The notes beneath the pieces are model-generated. The model was not told the DNA's origin. It did not search any database and saw only the letters and a list, made by a program, of their open reading frames with translations. From contig CBFHXE010000001.1 of assembly GCA_965659715.1 (NCBI GenBank), positions 1-64,000 of the forward strand: 64,000 nucleotides of DNA, written 5' to 3'. Shown here piece after piece: positions 62,756 through 64,000 of this stretch. Each line of letters starts with the position of its first letter. Within the stretch, counting starts at the first letter, position 1. A program made the translations under genes and the position numbers. This stretch comes from CABZJG01 sp965659715. GTDB lineage: Bacteria; Pseudomonadota; Alphaproteobacteria; Rhodobacterales; Rhodobacteraceae.

Positions 62756-63454
62756 CTTTTTGCCTTGTTTGTTATTCTTTTTGTATCGTTCGGCTTTATG
62801 CCTGCTATTCTTTTTGTGCCCACCTATCGCTTAATTCATAAAGCGAAAGTATCATCTTCTTCCAACCCTGCCTTGCGGGAAAGAGATATACTATATGTTG
62901 TGGTGTCAGAGACAGCCTGTACAATTTGACGTAGGAGCACCAAGATGGTCAACGCATTTTTTTAATAAATTTTTAAAATTTTTCCTTGACCTCTGTATAG
63001 ATATGTAATTCCCGAAATTGGGGCTTAATTTGGCGCTTTCTTACAAAAATATCCAATGCATTCTTGTTCATAAAAACGTCATATTATGCGATGGTTTACG
63101 CGAATTTTTTGACCAATAAAGTGAAACAAAAAACGTTCACTATTTTAAAGTATGAGTTCTAAATTGCCGACCTGATTAAAAAATGATTCTGGAGATGTAG
63201 TTATAAATACCACAACAAATAGTATGCTCTTGTGGGGAACTATCTATACCTAGCGGTTTAAGGGCGTATCCCGAAGGATAGAATCGGATTAAAGGGTTTG
63301 ATGCAAAAGTAGCATAACCTAAATTCAACAAATTATTTGCAGGGCTAAATAATCCATAAGGGCATGACTTTATTCATAAACCAAAATTGCTGAGATAGTG
63401 CTCCAGTGCCCTTGATGAACATTTTTTTAAAGTCAGGAAAACTCTCTGAGTTTT
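62756..63454. other. Regulatory and gene-free region between nrdJ and tRNA-Pro
   Basis: The first 200 bases should hold the nrdJ promoter, including the NrdR-like box. From about 62960 the sequence is A/T-rich with no credible frame. A small stem AAAACTC / GAGTTTT near 63438-63455 lies just after the tRNA 3' end (minus strand) and may terminate it. Nothing else is recognised. Confidence 0.45.
62888..62903 (-). promoter_or_regulatory. NrdR-like box upstream of nrdJ
   Basis: The 16 bases ATACTATATGTTGTGG match the palindromic NrdR consensus (ACAC-A/T-ATAT-N-TTGTGT type) at most core positions. It lies about 135 bases before the nrdJ start. NrdR boxes are usually paired at about three helical turns; I do not see a second good copy, which weakens the call. 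Confidence 0.5.
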
Positions 63455-63531
63455 TGGTCGGGACGGCAAGATTCGAACTTGCGACCTACGGTACCCAAAA
63501 CCGTCGCGCTACCAGGCTGCGCTACGCCCCG
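63455..63531 (-). tRNA. tRNA-Pro (UGG anticodon)
   Basis: On the minus strand a complete cloverleaf is visible. The acceptor CGGGGCG pairs with CGTCCCG (one G-U), the D-arm region reads AGCGCAGCCTGGTAGCGC, the anticodon stem-loop holds TTTTGGG with anticodon TGG, the T-arm reads GCAAGTTCGAATCTTGC, and the 3' CCA is encoded. It is 77 bases long including CCA. Confidence 0.97.
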
Positions 63532-63601
63532 AACAAGCGGCTGTCTAACCAATTGCAATGGGATTGAAAAGAGCAAACAGCACAGTTTAGGCAGAAAATA
63601 A

Positions 63602-64000
63602 TCACTCTGTTTCAGTGCAATTCAAAATTCGCTCTTTGGAGATGGTCAAGTTGTGTGCAAAAGATCCAATAGAGAGACCTAGTTTTTCTGAAATCCCACC
63701 ATTAATTTCGACAACATATTGAATATCTGAACCTCCGTGAATAATCGTATGATCAAAGGGCTTGGCGTTTGAATGTATGTGGTCGACACGGCCTTTTGTG
63801 CTCAAAAAAATCATATCCAAGGGAATTTTGGTATTCTTCATCCAAAATGACACAGACATTGGCTCTTGATACACAAATAACATTCCTTGATCGTTCGGCA
63901 TATGGTCTATGTGCATAAGGCCTTGGGCTCTGGTATTCGGAGTGTCGGCAATCCGGACAGCGAAACAGGCATGCCCCCAAGTTCCCCTAAATTCTAATAA
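63602..64000 (-). CDS. DUF192 family protein (5' partial, runs off the window)
   Basis: The frame is open from the right window edge to the stop at 63602-63604. It carries VRIADTPNTRAQGLMHIDHM, then GMLFVYQEPMSVSFWMKNTKIPLDMIF and a C-terminal YVVEINGGISEKLGLSIG. This is the complete core of DUF192, a small beta-barrel family of unknown role that is often secreted. The true start and any signal peptide lie beyond base 64000; the Met at 63916 is internal. Confidence 0.88.
   Translation of the reverse strand, partial: LLEFRGTWGHACFAVRIADTPNTRAQGLMHIDHMPNDQGMLFVYQEPMSVSFWMKNTKIPLDMIFLSTKGRVDHIHSNAKPFDHTIIHGGSDIQYVVEINGGISEKLGLSIGSFAHNLTISKERILNCTETE

Noticed and set aside
62585..62929. 114-codon plus-strand frame at the nrdJ 5' end
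   Set aside because: It is mostly antisense to nrdJ and then runs into its promoter; hydrophobic stretches come from A/T-rich DNA.
1..64000. CRISPR arrays, complete insertion sequences, rRNA genes or prophage
   Set aside because: No regularly spaced repeats, transposase genes, rRNA segments or phage structural genes were seen; the only mobile signal is the decayed stretch at 43178-44400.

Overview
The window looks like chromosomal DNA of a marine alphaproteobacterium of the Rhodobacterales (Roseobacter-like) type. The evidence is an aerobic CobN-type cobalamin pathway (cobF, cobG, cobE, cobN, cobW), a B12-dependent ribonucleotide reductase NrdJ, class II DAHP synthase, a DUF6356 small protein, a broken PAS_5-type gene, a LuxR autoinducer-domain regulator and a GTTC-N7-GTTC LexA box before uvrA. 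Base composition is moderate. One run of 99 N shows this is a draft assembly. The assignment rests on gene content and protein resemblance recalled by eye, not on a search.

Layout. (1) 1-5311, plus strand: a tightly overlapped galactoside operon (GH4 glycosidase end, SDR sugar dehydrogenase, dgoK, dgoA, SMP-30 lactonase, GH42 beta-galactosidase), which reads as a De Ley-Doudoroff galactose route. (2) 5380-22723: a near-complete cobalamin cluster. The minus strand carries DUF1636-cobW-cobN-cobG-cobH-cobI-cobJ, then cobL-cobE-cobM-cobB-cobA, then cbiM-cobF. cobK sits on the opposite strand between cobJ and cobL, and cobO-cobQ run divergently. Two cobalamin riboswitches (6965-7128 and 20422-20613, both minus) precede cbiM-cobF and DUF1636-cobW-cobN. 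(3) 22726-29559: serine hydrolase, MFS carrier, glucokinase and SOS-controlled uvrA. (4) 29646-35998: a branched-chain amino acid type ABC transporter (livK-G-F-H-M) and a GlxA-type AraC regulator. (5) 36158-43179: aroG class II, a frameshifted PAS_5 relic, yicC, gmk (with the N run), gamma-carbonic anhydrase, metC and a FAD oxidoreductase.

(6) 43178-44400 is a decayed mobile remnant: a recombinase C-terminal fragment coupled to a helix-turn-helix gene, then broken frames. A LuxR-type regulator with no luxI in the window follows. (7) 45725-52296: tsf and rpsB, a HupE/UreJ-type membrane protein head-to-head with a DUF4198 secreted protein, then psuK-psuG and a DUF502 membrane protein. (8) 52297-53137 has no protein gene but contains a good candidate small RNA on the minus strand. 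(9) 53138-58962: XRE-cupin regulator, an acyl-CoA ligase gene with two in-frame TAA codons, DsbA-like oxidoreductase, icd, a class II glutamine amidotransferase, a DUF6356 protein and an Lrp/AsnC regulator. (10) 59105-64000: nrdJ with a NrdR-like box, tRNA-Pro(UGG), and a DUF192 gene cut by the window edge.

How it fits together: cobalt entry (CbiM, possibly HupE/DUF4198), ring synthesis (Cob enzymes), cobalt insertion (CobN with CobW) and adenosylation (CobO) supply the cofactor for NrdJ, under B12 riboswitch feedback. CobS, CobT, CobC, CobD, CobP, CobU, CobV and BluB are not in the window and must lie elsewhere if the pathway is complete. The least explained items are the antisense-nested cobK, the candidate sRNA at 52412-52487, the doubly nonsense-mutated acyl-CoA ligase, and the N run in gmk, which appears to replace no real sequence.
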